Assembly (NCBI RefSeq): GCF_900110575.1
Contig: NZ_FOEF01000025.1
Coordinates: 62,001-126,000 of the forward strand
Direction of reading: 5' to 3'
Source of the DNA: Amycolatopsis saalfeldensis
GTDB taxonomy: Bacteria; Actinomycetota; Actinomycetes; Mycobacteriales; Pseudonocardiaceae
Length of the DNA: 64,000 nucleotides
Below are positions 47,366 through 58,751 of the stretch, one piece after another. Each line of letters starts with the position of its first letter. Position 1 is the stretch's first letter. The notes beneath the pieces are model-generated. The model was not told the DNA's origin. It ran no database searches and was given only the letters and a program-made list of their open reading frames with translations. The position numbers and the translations under genes are program-made.

Positions 47366-48762
47366 GTCCCTTGACCGACCCCGGTCACCTGGTCGACGAA
47401 CTGGTCACCGAGCTCCCGGGCTGGCTGCCGTCCCAGCGGTGGTTCGCGGGCAAGGACCGGCCGGTGACCGCGGTGCGGCCGCTCGGGGCCACGGTCCTGA
47501 TCGACGGCGACCCGCAGCTGCTGCACGTGGTCGTCGAGGTGATCCAGGGGGACCGGCAGGAGCCGTACCAGCTGCTGGTCGGCCGTCGGTCGCACCCGCC
47601 GGAGATCGCGTCTTCGTCGTGGATCGGGGCCGACGGCGGGCTGAACTTCTACGAGGCGAGCGGCGACGCGGACCTGACCGCCTTGCTGCTGGACAAGATC
47701 GTGGCCCAGGGGCGCGTCGGCCCGCTGGTCTTCGAGCACGAACCGGGCGCCGAGCTGACCGGCGGCCTGCGGGCCCGGCCGATCACCTCCGAGCAGAGCA
47801 ACACCTCGCTCGTCTACGGCGGGCAGTACATCCTCAAGCTGTTCCGCAAGCTGAGCCCCGGCCTCAACAAGGACCTGCTGCTGCACCGCGCGCTGCAGAC
47901 CGCGGGCTGCGAGCACATCGCCGAGGTGGTCGGCTCGATCACCGGCGAGCTGGCGGGGGAGCCCACCACGATCGGCATGCTGCAGGTGTACCTGCCCGAC
48001 GCCGTCGACGGCTGGGCGATGGCCACCACCAGCGTCCGCGACCTGATGGCGGAGTCCGAGCTGCACCCGGAGGAGCTGGGCGGCGACTTCGCCGGCGAGG
48101 CCGAGCGGCTGGGCACGGCCGTGGCGAAGGTGCACGCGGACCTCGCGTCGGCGCTGGGCACCGAGCCGGTCGACGCCGACGAGCTGGACCGCACCGTGAA
48201 GGCGATGGCCGACCGGCTGGACGAGGTCGCCCACGCCGTGCCGGAGCTGGCCGAGCACGTGCCGGCGCTGCGCGCGTCGTTCGACGCCGTGCGTGAGCTG
48301 CCGCCGGGCTCCTCGCCGATCTCGATGCAGTACGTCCACGGCGACCTGCATCTCGGCCAGGTGCTGCGCACCGTCGGCGGCTGGCTGCTGCTGGACTTCG
48401 AGGGCGAGCCGGCCGCGCCGGTGGCGGAGCGGCACGCGCTGCGCTCGCCGTTGCGCGACGTCGCGGGCATGCTGCGCTCGTTCGACTACGCGGCCCAGCA
48501 ACTGCTTGTCGGCCAGCCGGACGACCCGGCGCTGACCGAGCGGGCCCTGGAGTGGGCGCGCCGCAACCGCGCCGCCTTCTGCGAGGGTTACGCACTCGGC
48601 GCCGCCGCGCCGCTGGGCGACCCGCGCGAGCACGGGGAACTGCTCCGTGCCTTCGAACTCGACAAAGCGGTGTACGAGGTCGCCTACGAGCACGCGAACC
48701 GGCCGGACTGGCTGGCCGTCCCGCTCGCGGCGATCGCCCGCATCACGCACGGAGGTGAGTGA
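47362..48762 (+). CDS. mak: Maltokinase
   Basis: This 466-residue aminoglycoside-kinase-like protein makes maltose-1-phosphate from maltose and ATP. The N-terminal [13 protein letters not shown] is typical. The catalytic loop is [12 protein letters not shown] and the metal-binding Asp lies in LLLDFEGEP. The GTG is embedded in the treS stop (GTGA). glgB follows after 3 bases. It is also known as Pep2 in actinomycetes and links TreS to GlgE. Confidence 0.95.
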
Positions 48763-48765
48763 CCA

Positions 48766-50967
<2,202 letters not shown>

Positions 50968-51063
50968 GCGGACCGCCGCAGGGCGGGACGGCCGGGTCTG
51001 CCCGGACGCACCCCGGATCCGTCCTGCCCGCACCGGATGTCGGAAAATGTCTCACGTCTTGTC

Positions 51064-51092
51064 TTGCCTGTGAAGAACGGCGCGGGCATACT
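51064..51092 (+). promoter_or_regulatory. Housekeeping-type promoter of the GH16 glucanase gene
   Basis: TTGCCT (51064-51069) and CATACT (51087-51092) are spaced by exactly 17 bases. Transcription should start at about 51099, leaving a leader of about 55 bases before the ATG. Confidence 0.6.
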
Positions 51093-51112
51093 TTGTTGCC
51101 ATCCACAACAAA
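51092..51112 (+). promoter_or_regulatory. Operator-like inverted repeat at the GH16 transcription start
   Basis: TTTGTTG and CAACAAA are perfect 7-bp arms around a 7-base spacer. They sit across the predicted start site directly after the -10 box. A repressor bound here would block transcription. The AT-rich arms are rare in this DNA. Confidence 0.6.
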
Positions 51113-51152
51113 CCCGGGGTGGCGCCGCCAGGCCGCTCCTCGAGGGACGAGG

Positions 51153-52010
51153 ATGACGATGAAGTCTCTGAAAACGTCCGCACGGTGGCGGTTGCTGGCG
51201 ATTCCGGCAGCCTTGTCGGTCGCGGCGGCGGTCACGCTCGCGGCGGCCCCGGCCGGAAGCGCGGCCCCGACGCCGTCGCCGGCGAAAGACGCGAAAGTCC
51301 TGGACTCGTTCACCGACGACTTCGACGGCCCGGCGGGCAGCCCGGCCGACGGCTCGAAGTGGAACTACGAGACCGGTGACAACGGCGGCAACAACCACGA
51401 ACGCCAGTGGTACACCGCGGGCGCGGCCAACGCGGCGCTCGACGGCCAGGGCCACCTGGTGATCACCGCCAAGAAGGAGAACTCCGGCAACAACTGCTGG
51501 TACGGCGCGTGCGAGTACACCTCGGCGCGGCTGAACACCTCCGGCAAGTTCTCCACCAGTGGCGGGCACATCGAGGTGCGGATGAAGCTGCCGCGCGGGC
51601 AGGGCATGTGGCCGGCGTTCTGGATGCTCGGCGGCAGCAACTGGCCGACCGACGGCGAAATCGACGTGATGGAGAACATCGGCAAGGAGCCGACCACCGT
51701 GCACGGCACGATCCACGGCCCGGGCTACTCCGGCGCCAACGGCATCGGCGCCGCGTACAACGGCCCCAACTTCTCCGACGACTTCCACACCTACGCGGTG
51801 GACTGGAACGGCGAGAGCATCACCTGGTCGGTGGACGGCAACGCCTACGAGACCCGCACCCCGGCGGACCTCAACGGCAACCAGTGGGTCTACAACCACC
51901 CGTTCTTCCTGATCCTGAACCTCGCCGTGGGCGGCGACTGGCCGGGCGACCCGGACGGCAGCACCCAGTTCCCGCAGCAGCTGGTCGTGGACTACGTGCA
52001 CGTGAGCTGA
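51153..52010 (+). CDS. Secreted GH16 endo-beta-1,3-glucanase-type enzyme
   Basis: The 285-residue protein has a signal peptide (residues 1 to about 37, ending GSAAPT) and a GH16 beta-jellyroll. The catalytic ExDxxE motif is complete: Glu169, Asp171 and Glu174 in DGEIDVMENIG. MWPAFWMLG and the NLAVGGDWPG strand are typical of laminarinase-like members, so it probably cuts external beta-1,3-glucan, for example of fungal or algal walls. The ATG at 51153 follows GAGGGAC. It has its own promoter and operator, so it is separately controlled from glgB. Confidence 0.92.
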   Translation: MTMKSLKTSARWRLLAIPAALSVAAAVTLAAAPAGSAAPTPSPAKDAKVLDSFTDDFDGPAGSPADGSKWNYETGDNGGNNHERQWYTAGAANAALDGQGHLVITAKKENSGNNCWYGACEYTSARLNTSGKFSTSGGHIEVRMKLPRGQGMWPAFWMLGGSNWPTDGEIDVMENIGKEPTTVHGTIHGPGYSGANGIGAAYNGPNFSDDFHTYAVDWNGESITWSVDGNAYETRTPADLNGNQWVYNHPFFLILNLAVGGDWPGDPDGSTQFPQQLVVDYVHVS

Positions 52011-52153
52011 GAAGTCCTTGGCGGGCAAGGGATCGGCCGTGCACGGCGCGGGCCGGGCCCACCTCCGGTGACCGCCACCCCACCGGACGCCGCCGGTGGC
52101 GCTGCTCGCTCCACGGCGGCGGGCGGGGATCCCGTTGGCGCGGGTCCCCGCGG

Positions 52154-52187
52154 CTCGCCCGGCCTGGCTCACCCCAGGCCGGGCGAG
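52154..52187 (+). terminator. Hairpin terminator downstream of the GH16 gene
   Basis: A 14-bp perfect stem (CTCGCCCGGCCTGG with CCAGGCCGGGCGAG) and a 6-base loop lie 143 bases after the GH16 stop and before the pseudogene remnant. It probably ends the GH16 transcript. Confidence 0.65.
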
Positions 52188-52218
52188 GCCCCGGAGCACT
52201 GCCGGATCGCCGTCGCGT

Positions 52219-52491
52219 GGGCAGCCCGGACGGGGTCTGGGACGATCCGACGCCGTGCATCGAATGGACCGTCCGCGACTCGGTCAACCACTTGGTCGGC
52301 GAGCACCTTCGGGCACCGCACATCCTCGCCGGCGAACCCCGCACAGGTCGGCGACCGCTACGACGGCGATCTGCTCGGCAACGGCCCGGGAGCACGCGGC
52401 ACAGCGGTCCCGGAAGGCCTGGCTCGGCACCGACCTGCCGGGCACCTACCGGTTCTCGTTCGGCGAGGCGCTGACCGGCCGCGCCGTCTAG
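52219..52491 (+). pseudogene. Remnant of a TIGR03086/mycothiol-dependent isomerase-like gene
   Basis: Three reading frames in succession give family-like sequence. First DDPTPCIEWTVRDSVNHLVG with HLRAPHILAGE; then QVGDRYDGDLLG; then KAWLGTDLPGTYRFSFGEAL, ending at a TAG at 52491. This order matches the N-terminal half of the TIGR03086-type DinB-fold proteins as I remember them. At least two frameshifts and the lack of both a start and a C-terminus show decay. Confidence 0.65.
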
Positions 52492-52509
52492 CGCCGCAGC
52501 CACCGCCGG

Positions 52510-53520
52510 TCAGAGCCAGCCGCGCTCGCGGGCGTTCATCCCGGCCTGGAAGCGCGTGGTGGCGTTCAGTTCGGTCATCAGCGCCCGGACGCGGCGTTGC
52601 GTGGTGCGCGGGCTCCAGCCCAGCGCGCGGCCGATGCCGGCGTCGGTCTGGCCGGCCGCGAGCAACGCCAGGAGCTCCTTCGTCTCCGGGTCGCGGCCGG
52701 TGGCTGCGGGGCTGAGTGCCTCGTTCAGCGGCACCGCGCGGTCCCATTCCGCCTCGAACAGCGTCACCAGCGCGTCGAGCAACGCGGAGGCGTGGATGAT
52801 GTACGCCGCGTCCACCACGTGCGGGGAGGAGCTGATCGGGATCACGGCCGTCTGCTCGTCGGCCAGCACCATCTTGATCGGCAGGTGCGGGCGCACCCGC
52901 GAGCGCTCGCCGTGGGTGCCGCTGACCAGGATGTCGCCGTGCAGACGGCCGGGCAGGGCGATCGCCTCGCGGTCGTAGATCACGCGGTAGACCACTCCGT
53001 CGGTCAGCCGGCGGTGCTCGTGGCCGAGGTTCGCGCCGGGCGGGCTGACGTACGGCGGGCGGTCGAAGCCGCGGATCTGCGTGCGGGCGCCGTCCTGGAG
53101 CCGGCGGACGCGGCTGTCGATGTTCTCGGCGCCGGTGACCACCTCGACCAGCTCGGCCGGGTGCGTGAACCGGCTGGCCTCGCGGTGCACCTCCATCAGG
53201 TCCTCGATCGCGGCGCGCGCACCGCGCAGTTCGGCGGCCCGCTCGGCCGCGAGCCCGCCCAGCGCGATGTCCGGCGGCGCCGCGAGGTAGCGCGCGGGCC
53301 GTCCGGGCACCCGGCTCGCCAGGCCGCCGGTGGCCAGCCGCGACAGCGCCCGCGCCACCTGCTGGGCGGAAAGTCCGCATTGTTCCGCCAGGTCCGCCGC
53401 GCGCGTGCGCGGATGGCCCAGCAGGGCGGTGTACACCCGAGCGTCCGCGGCGGGGATGCCGAGCGCGTCCAGGTCCCGCAACTGCTGGCGAGAACCCGCC
53501 ACCTGGCGACTATTGGTCAT
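52510..53520 (-). CDS. TrmB/LuxR-type transcriptional regulator
   Basis: This 336-residue regulator has an N-terminal TrmB-like winged helix (ARVYTALLGHPRTRAADLAEQ, recognition region LSAQQVARALSRL), a central effector region with VVYRVIYDREA and KMVLADEQTAVIP, and a C-terminal LuxR-type helix-turn-helix (GQTDAGIGRALGWSPRTTQRRV). This two-HTH plan is common in actinomycetes. The ATG at 53520 is used; the adjacent upstream residues lack a better signal. It is divergent from the giant secreted protease gene (120-base gap) and is probably its regulator. Confidence 0.85.
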   Translation of the reverse strand: MTNSRQVAGSRQQLRDLDALGIPAADARVYTALLGHPRTRAADLAEQCGLSAQQVARALSRLATGGLASRVPGRPARYLAAPPDIALGGLAAERAAELRGARAAIEDLMEVHREASRFTHPAELVEVVTGAENIDSRVRRLQDGARTQIRGFDRPPYVSPPGANLGHEHRRLTDGVVYRVIYDREAIALPGRLHGDILVSGTHGERSRVRPHLPIKMVLADEQTAVIPISSSPHVVDAAYIIHASALLDALVTLFEAEWDRAVPLNEALSPAATGRDPETKELLALLAAGQTDAGIGRALGWSPRTTQRRVRALMTELNATTRFQAGMNARERGWL

Positions 53521-53640
53521 GGTGGCTATCTTGCGCCAGCCGCGCGCGGACTGGGAAATTGATCCGATCACTGGGCGGACGCTGGTGTCCGGCCCGGCCC
53601 CCGAATCTCCCGAGTCCCCGAACCCGAGAAAGGGAGCGTC

Positions 53641-56600
53641 GTGCAGACGAACCCGCTTCGCGGCTTGCTCGCCGTCGTCACCGCGGCGGTCACCATCGCC
53701 GCGGTCACCGCCGCGCCGGCGACCGCCGCCCCGCCGCCGGAACCGCAGGCCCCGCCGTCCAGACACATCGCGATGCCGGACGGCGGCGCGATCACCCTCG
53801 ACGCCGACGGCACCGCGACCCGCGCCGACGCCCGCGGCAAGCAGCTCGCCAAGACCGTTCTCGCGCTGCCGCAAGGCACTTCGGCCCTCGGCGGCTTCCA
53901 GCTGTCCGACGACGCCGTGCGCGCCACCTTCGCCCAGACCACCGCCCCCGCCCAGCCCGGCGACTTGCTGGTGCAGCTCGCCGACACCACCGCCGTCACC
54001 GGCGTCCCCCTGTCCGCCGGCCGCCGCGCCGCGAAGACGTCCGATGACGGGGTGAACGCGGCGTTCGGCAAGATCGGCGCCACCTCCGTCGAGCCGGTGT
54101 TCCCCGACGCCACCGACGTGCCCGCGCTCGCGAAGACCGTGCTCGTCCACCTCGGCGGCCAGGACCCGGCGGCCGCGGCGAAGACGCTCGCGGCCACTCC
54201 CGGCGTCGTCAGCGCCAAGCCGAACCGGCGCGTCTCCGCTATGTCCACCGGCCCGGTGCCCGTGCCGCAACCCGTGGTGAACACCGCGAAAGCCGCGAAA
54301 CTGCCGCAGGCGCACCAGAATCCACCCGCGCCGGTGCCCTCGAACTACGGCGTGACCTCCTCGGCGCAGAGCTACCTCAACGCCGGCGGCACCAACGCGC
54401 TCGGCGCGTACAGCCTGTTGCCGGGCAAGCTGCCCGGTGCCGGCGAGATCATCACCAACGTCTCCATCGGCGACCTCACCGACCAGTCCATGGCCGACGC
54501 GGGCGACGGCTACGTCAGCACGTACGGCCCGACCACCGTGGTCCAGAACGGGCAGCGCTACCTCGACCTGCCGTCGATGCCGCTGATCCCGACCTACACC
54601 GCGAGCCCGTCCGGCCGGCTCGACCCGCTCGGCTCGGCCGAGCAGCAGGACCCCGCGCTCGGCGAGGTGCTGCTCGACTTCGGCGTGATGGCCCCGCTGC
54701 CGCACGACAAGCAGCGCCCCGGCGCCACCGGCTCCGGCCTGACCGACCTGCTCGGCATCGCCCCCGGCGCGCAGTACCGGCTGGTCGTCCCGCAGCAGCC
54801 GACGACCGACCAGATCGCCGTCGCGCTGATGGCCGCCGCGCGCCAGACCCCGCGCCCGGACGTGATCACCGCGAGCCTCGGCTTCGGCACCGACACCGCG
54901 GGCTTCCCCGGCCGCTACCTCGAAGACGACCCGGTGACCCAAGCCGTGATCGCGACGATCGTGCGGCAGTACCACATCGTCGTCACCGTCTCCTCCAACG
55001 ACGGCACCCGGCTCTACACCCCGGCCGCGGTCGGCCCGGACGGCGGCAGCACGCCCACCGACGTCACCCGCGACGCCCGCGCCACCACCGACATCAACGA
55101 CGACGCGACCTCCACCACGCCCAGCCAGGTCACCGACAGCGGCGCCATCGCCGTCGGCGGCACCACGCTGGACGACACGCTCGCGGTGCCGCAGCGGGCC
55201 GGCGGCGCGGCCGCGCACAACCCGACCTTCGCCACCACGCGCACCGACGGCGGCGGCAACTTCTCCTCCGGCTTCGGCACGCGCGTCGACGTTTCCGCGC
55301 CCAGCGACGGAATCCTCGTCTACGAGCACACCCCGCGCGGCTCGGCCCACGACGTGACGCCGGTGCTCAACGGCGGCACCTCGGCGTCCGCGCCGATGAC
55401 CGCGGCCGCGGCGGCCGTGGTGCTGCAGGCGGCCAAGAGCACCGGACGGCCGATGGACCCGGCCGCCGTCCGCTCGGTGCTGGAGCGCACGGCGCGGCCG
55501 GTGGCGAGCCCGCCGCAGGCCGACCGGCCGGTGACGGTCGGGCCGCAGATCGACGTCACCGCCGCGGTGCAGTCCGTGCTCGGCGCCTGGCGAGCCCCGG
55601 CGATCTCGCGGGTTTCGGTCGCGCACCGGGTCACCACCGGCGGCCTGGGCGGCCAGTTCCTCGAGAACGCCGACGGCGGCCGGATCGACCTGGCCACCGG
55701 CGGCACCGGTGAAGGCCTGCTCGGCCCGGTCACGGTCGGCGCCGATGTGGTGGGCGCGCCCCCGAACGCCTCGTACGCGCTGAAGGTCGGCGGGCACGAG
55801 TTCACCGCGAACGTCCCCGCCGTGCGGCTCACGCCGGCCGAGATCCTCACCGCCGCGGGCCTGCCCGTGGTGTCCACAGAGGACCGTTCCGTGCCGGTCA
55901 CGTTCGAGGTCCGCCTCGGGCCGTGGGTGGTCACCTCCGCGAAGCAGACGCTGGTCTTCGGCCCCACCGACGGCGCGTACGCCGAGGCCCAGGCCCCGGT
56001 GGCACCGGCGACCGTGGCGCCAGGGCAGCCGGTGAAGGTGCACTACGACCTCACCGGCGTGCGCAACCTGTCCAACCCGCAGCTGGTCGTCTCCACGCTC
56101 GGGCACTGGAACCCGGTGAGCGCGCCGCTGTTCGGCACCGGCTTCGTCGCGCCGCTCACCGCGACCGCGGGTGACGTGCTGGTCCCGGCCACCGCGTTCG
56201 CGAGCGGCGCCGGGGTTTACGGCATCGGCATCGTGCAGCGCTCGGTGACCGGCTCCGCGGGCAGCCCGACGTACGGCGAGTTCACCGCGGTCCGCGTCGG
56301 CGGCACCGGCGAGCGGCGGCCGGACGCGCCGACGCTCGCCGCCGGCGGCAGCGCGATGGCCCACAGCGTGGAGATCACCCGTGCCGCGCCGGGCTTCTCG
56401 CTGGGCTACGACGTGCGCGGCATCCCGGGCGCGACGGGTGCCGCCGTCGAGTTCTCGGCACCCGCGCCCACGCTGTTCAACGCGCTCAACACCGTCACGA
56501 ACGCCAACGGCGACCGCCGGGACCAGGGCGGTCAGAGCGCGGGATCGGTTGCCTACCAACAGCTTCCATCACGCAACGGGGTCGCGGGCCTCGACGCGGT

Positions 56601-57780
56601 GAAGCTCGGCCTCGGCGGCTCGCTGTCGTACAACGTCCGAGTGTTCGCCACCGACCGCAACGGCCGGGTCCTCGGCCAGGCGTCCCCGACGTCGTTCCTC
56701 ACGCTCGACGACGGCTACGCGCCCGGCGACACCGTGGTGACGAGTTTCGCCGCGGCGCCGCAGGGCACGTCGTACGCCGCCTTGCGTGAGCCCGGCGCGG
56801 GGGAGTCCGTGCGGGAGTACAACGCGGCCGCCGGCACGTACGGCCGGGTCGTCACCAGTGACCCGTCACCGGACAGCGGGTACCAAGTGCTCGGCGCGGA
56901 CGCGGATCGCTTGGCGCTGCTGCACTTCACCGCCACCGGCGCGGCACTGGAAACGTACGACACGGCCACGGCGAAGGCGGTCGGCACCGCGGCCACCGAC
57001 GGCTACACCGTGCAGGGCGGCCGGGTCGATCCCGCTCGTCACCGCGCGGCGATCCTGGCCAAGCGCACGTCGGACAACGCCGATGTCGTGCTGCCGCTGA
57101 ACCTCGGCGACGGCAAGCTCGGCACCCCGCTGCCCGCCGACCCGCCGGGCGCGCCCGCGGGCGGGTTCAAGATGATCGAGCTGGACCAGGCGACCGGGCT
57201 GGTGTACCTGTCGCGGGCCAGCACCGGCCTGATCTGCTTCGGCGGCGGGGCGATGGCAGTGGCCGGCGTGGACCTGGACTCCGGTGCGGTCCGGCCGTCC
57301 GACGCGGGCAGCATCTGCGCCGGCGGGCTGGCCGTCGACGAGGGCGCGAACAAGCTGTACCAGCTGACCTACCGCTCGGTCAGCCTCAACATCGTCGGCA
57401 CCACCTCGCTGAACGCGGTCACGGGTGACACGCTCGCCGCCGCGGGCACGATCCCGGTCCGCCAGCAGCAGGGCGGGTTCCTGGCCGTCGACTCCGGGCA
57501 CCACCTCGGGCTGGTGGCGTTCCGCACGCCCCCGGTGCTCACGCCGTTCGGCCATCCGGGCGGGGTGAACACGGACAACAACGCGACCAGCCAGTTCGCG
57601 GTGATGGACCTGGTCACCGGCAAGCAGGTGTCGACGGCTTCGGGGCTGAACTTCGTGTCCAGCCCGTTCGGCGGCGAGTACGACTCGCTGACCGAGCGCT
57701 CGGCGCAGTTCGACCCCGCCACCCGGACCGGCTGGGTGCCCTCGTCGGACGGGCGGCAGCTCCAGCAGTTCCGGTACTGA
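53641..57780 (+). CDS. Giant secreted serine-carboxyl (S53/sedolisin-like) protease
   Basis: The 1379-residue protein has a signal peptide (1 to about 30), a propeptide-like region to about 230, a protease domain (~240-600) and a long beta-rich C-terminus that may fold as Ig-like and propeller domains. The active site is unusual. The nucleophile Ser581 lies in GGTSASAP. A classical S8 His motif is not found; GATGSGLTDLLGIAPGA stands in its place. Glu342-x3-Asp346 (GEVLLDF) before IAPGA, plus Asp454 in VSSNDG, reproduces the Glu/Asp/Asp/Ser arrangement of S53 sedolisins. I infer an S53-like mechanism, though automated tools may say S8. GTG start after AAAGGGAG. Divergent from a TrmB/LuxR regulator. 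Confidence 0.8.
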   Translation: MQTNPLRGLLAVVTAAVTIAAVTAAPATAAPPPEPQAPPSRHIAMPDGGAITLDADGTATRADARGKQLAKTVLALPQGTSALGGFQLSDDAVRATFAQTTAPAQPGDLLVQLADTTAVTGVPLSAGRRAAKTSDDGVNAAFGKIGATSVEPVFPDATDVPALAKTVLVHLGGQDPAAAAKTLAATPGVVSAKPNRRVSAMSTGPVPVPQPVVNTAKAAKLPQAHQNPPAPVPSNYGVTSSAQSYLNAGGTNALGAYSLLPGKLPGAGEIITNVSIGDLTDQSMADAGDGYVSTYGPTTVVQNGQRYLDLPSMPLIPTYTASPSGRLDPLGSAEQQDPALGEVLLDFGVMAPLPHDKQRPGATGSGLTDLLGIAPGAQYRLVVPQQPTTDQIAVALMAAARQTPRPDVITASLGFGTDTAGFPGRYLEDDPVTQAVIATIVRQYHIVVTVSSNDGTRLYTPAAVGPDGGSTPTDVTRDARATTDINDDATSTTPSQVTDSGAIAVGGTTLDDTLAVPQRAGGAAAHNPTFATTRTDGGGNFSSGFGTRVDVSAPSDGILVYEHTPRGSAHDVTPVLNGGTSASAPMTAAAAAVVLQAAKSTGRPMDPAAVRSVLERTARPVASPPQADRPVTVGPQIDVTAAVQSVLGAWRAPAISRVSVAHRVTTGGLGGQFLENADGGRIDLATGGTGEGLLGPVTVGADVVGAPPNASYALKVGGHEFTANVPAVRLTPAEILTAAGLPVVSTEDRSVPVTFEVRLGPWVVTSAKQTLVFGPTDGAYAEAQAPVAPATVAPGQPVKVHYDLTGVRNLSNPQLVVSTLGHWNPVSAPLFGTGFVAPLTATAGDVLVPATAFASGAGVYGIGIVQRSVTGSAGSPTYGEFTAVRVGGTGERRPDAPTLAAGGSAMAHSVEITRAAPGFSLGYDVRGIPGATGAAVEFSAPAPTLFNALNTVTNANGDRRDQGGQSAGSVAYQQLPSRNGVAGLDAVKLGLGGSLSYNVRVFATDRNGRVLGQASPTSFLTLDDGYAPGDTVVTSFAAAPQGTSYAALREPGAGESVREYNAAAGTYGRVVTSDPSPDSGYQVLGADADRLALLHFTATGAALETYDTATAKAVGTAATDGYTVQGGRVDPARHRAAILAKRTSDNADVVLPLNLGDGKLGTPLPADPPGAPAGGFKMIELDQATGLVYLSRASTGLICFGGGAMAVAGVDLDSGAVRPSDAGSICAGGLAVDEGANKLYQLTYRSVSLNIVGTTSLNAVTGDTLAAAGTIPVRQQQGGFLAVDSGHHLGLVAFRTPPVLTPFGHPGGVNTDNNATSQFAVMDLVTGKQVSTASGLNFVSSPFGGEYDSLTERSAQFDPATRTGWVPSSDGRQLQQFRY

Positions 57781-57786
57781 GCCTGT

Positions 57787-57831
57787 GACGACGGTGGCCC
57801 CGCTCCGGCTCGGAGCGGGGCCACCGTCGTC
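57787..57831. terminator. 20-bp perfect hairpin, bidirectional terminator
   Basis: GACGACGGTGGCCCCGCTCC pairs without mismatch around the 5-base loop GGCTC. It lies 6 bases after the protease stop and 6 bases from the convergent M24 gene stop, so it should end both transcripts. Confidence 0.92.
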
Positions 57832-57837
57832 TGGTGT

Positions 57838-58551
57838 TCAGGGTTTCCCGTGGCCGAGGTCGAGCAGTTCTTCGAAGAACCCGCCGAACTGCCGTTCCCG
57901 GTCGACGAGGTGGACTTCGAGGATCCAGTGCGACTGCTGCCCGTTGCGGTCGGGACGGCGCATCGGCCGGTCGCTGCCCGGCGCGATGTAGGACTCGATC
58001 TTCGCCCCGTCGATCGTCTCGTGCGGGAACTGGCCCACCAGGTGCCCGGAGTGCGCGCCGCCGAACGTCCAGCCCGCCTCCTCGGCCAGCTTCGTCACGT
58101 GCGCGTACAGCTCGGCGCCGGTGACGTCCGGATGCGTCTCGAAGTACTCGCGGCCCGCGTCGAACACCACCGGCAGGCTGTCGCGCAGGCGGTGCTTCAC
58201 CGGGTCTTCGCCGAGCACGAACGTCCGGCCGAAGTCGGCTTCGAACTCCTCGAAGATCGGGCCGAAGTCGACGAACACGATGTCGTCCTCGCCGATCACG
58301 CGGTCCGGCGGGTTCTCGCGGTACGGCTTGAGCGTGTTGACCCCCGCGCGCACGATGCGCTTGTGCCAGTAGCGCTCCACGCCGAACAGCTCCCCGGCGA
58401 GGTCGCGGACGGCGTTGCTCGCCTCGGTCTCGCGCACGCCCGGCGCGAGGATGCCCCGCGCCTGCACCTGCGCGAACAGCTCGACGGCCTTGGCCTGCGC
58501 GTCCAGCAGCCGCGCGGCGCGGACCGCCTCGTCCTCGATCAGCTCGCTCAT
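57838..58551 (-). CDS. M24-family metallopeptidase (creatinase/aminopeptidase-like)
   Basis: This 237-residue protein has a pita-bread fold pattern. Metal-ligand Asp residues lie in FVDFGPIFEEFEADFGRTF. The GGAHSGHLVG histidine follows, with glutamates in FPHET and HWILEVHLVD. It is shorter than methionine aminopeptidase-type or prolidase proteins with an N-terminal domain, so it is the catalytic domain alone. It may cleave X-Pro bonds or be a creatinase-like hydrolase. ATG start at 58551; the gene stands alone. Confidence 0.87.
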   Translation of the reverse strand: MSELIEDEAVRAARLLDAQAKAVELFAQVQARGILAPGVRETEASNAVRDLAGELFGVERYWHKRIVRAGVNTLKPYRENPPDRVIGEDDIVFVDFGPIFEEFEADFGRTFVLGEDPVKHRLRDSLPVVFDAGREYFETHPDVTGAELYAHVTKLAEEAGWTFGGAHSGHLVGQFPHETIDGAKIESYIAPGSDRPMRRPDRNGQQSHWILEVHLVDRERQFGGFFEELLDLGHGKP

Positions 58552-58751
58552 GCTCCCGACGGTAGCAAGGCCGCCCGGTCTGTCCTTTTGCGACAGTGGA
58601 AAACCGCCCGATTTGGCGGTTATGCCCGAGAGTGACCGGTGGCGCGGGCGAAGTCCACAGGTTCCGCACGGAGCACGGCAAGGAAAATCTCAGGTACAGG
58701 GTGTGTCCTTGTCCCTGGCGGTAGCCGGACATGACGATGCTGGAGCGGGAC

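Noticed and set aside
52510-56559. 1349-residue minus-strand frame containing the TrmB/LuxR regulator
   Set aside because: About 1000 upstream residues are antisense to the secreted protease. The regulator begins at 53520.
53641-57780. Classical S8 subtilisin assignment for the giant protease
   Set aside because: The Ser motif fits, but the HGTxVAG-type His motif could not be found; the Glu-x3-Asp and Asp positions fit S53 better.
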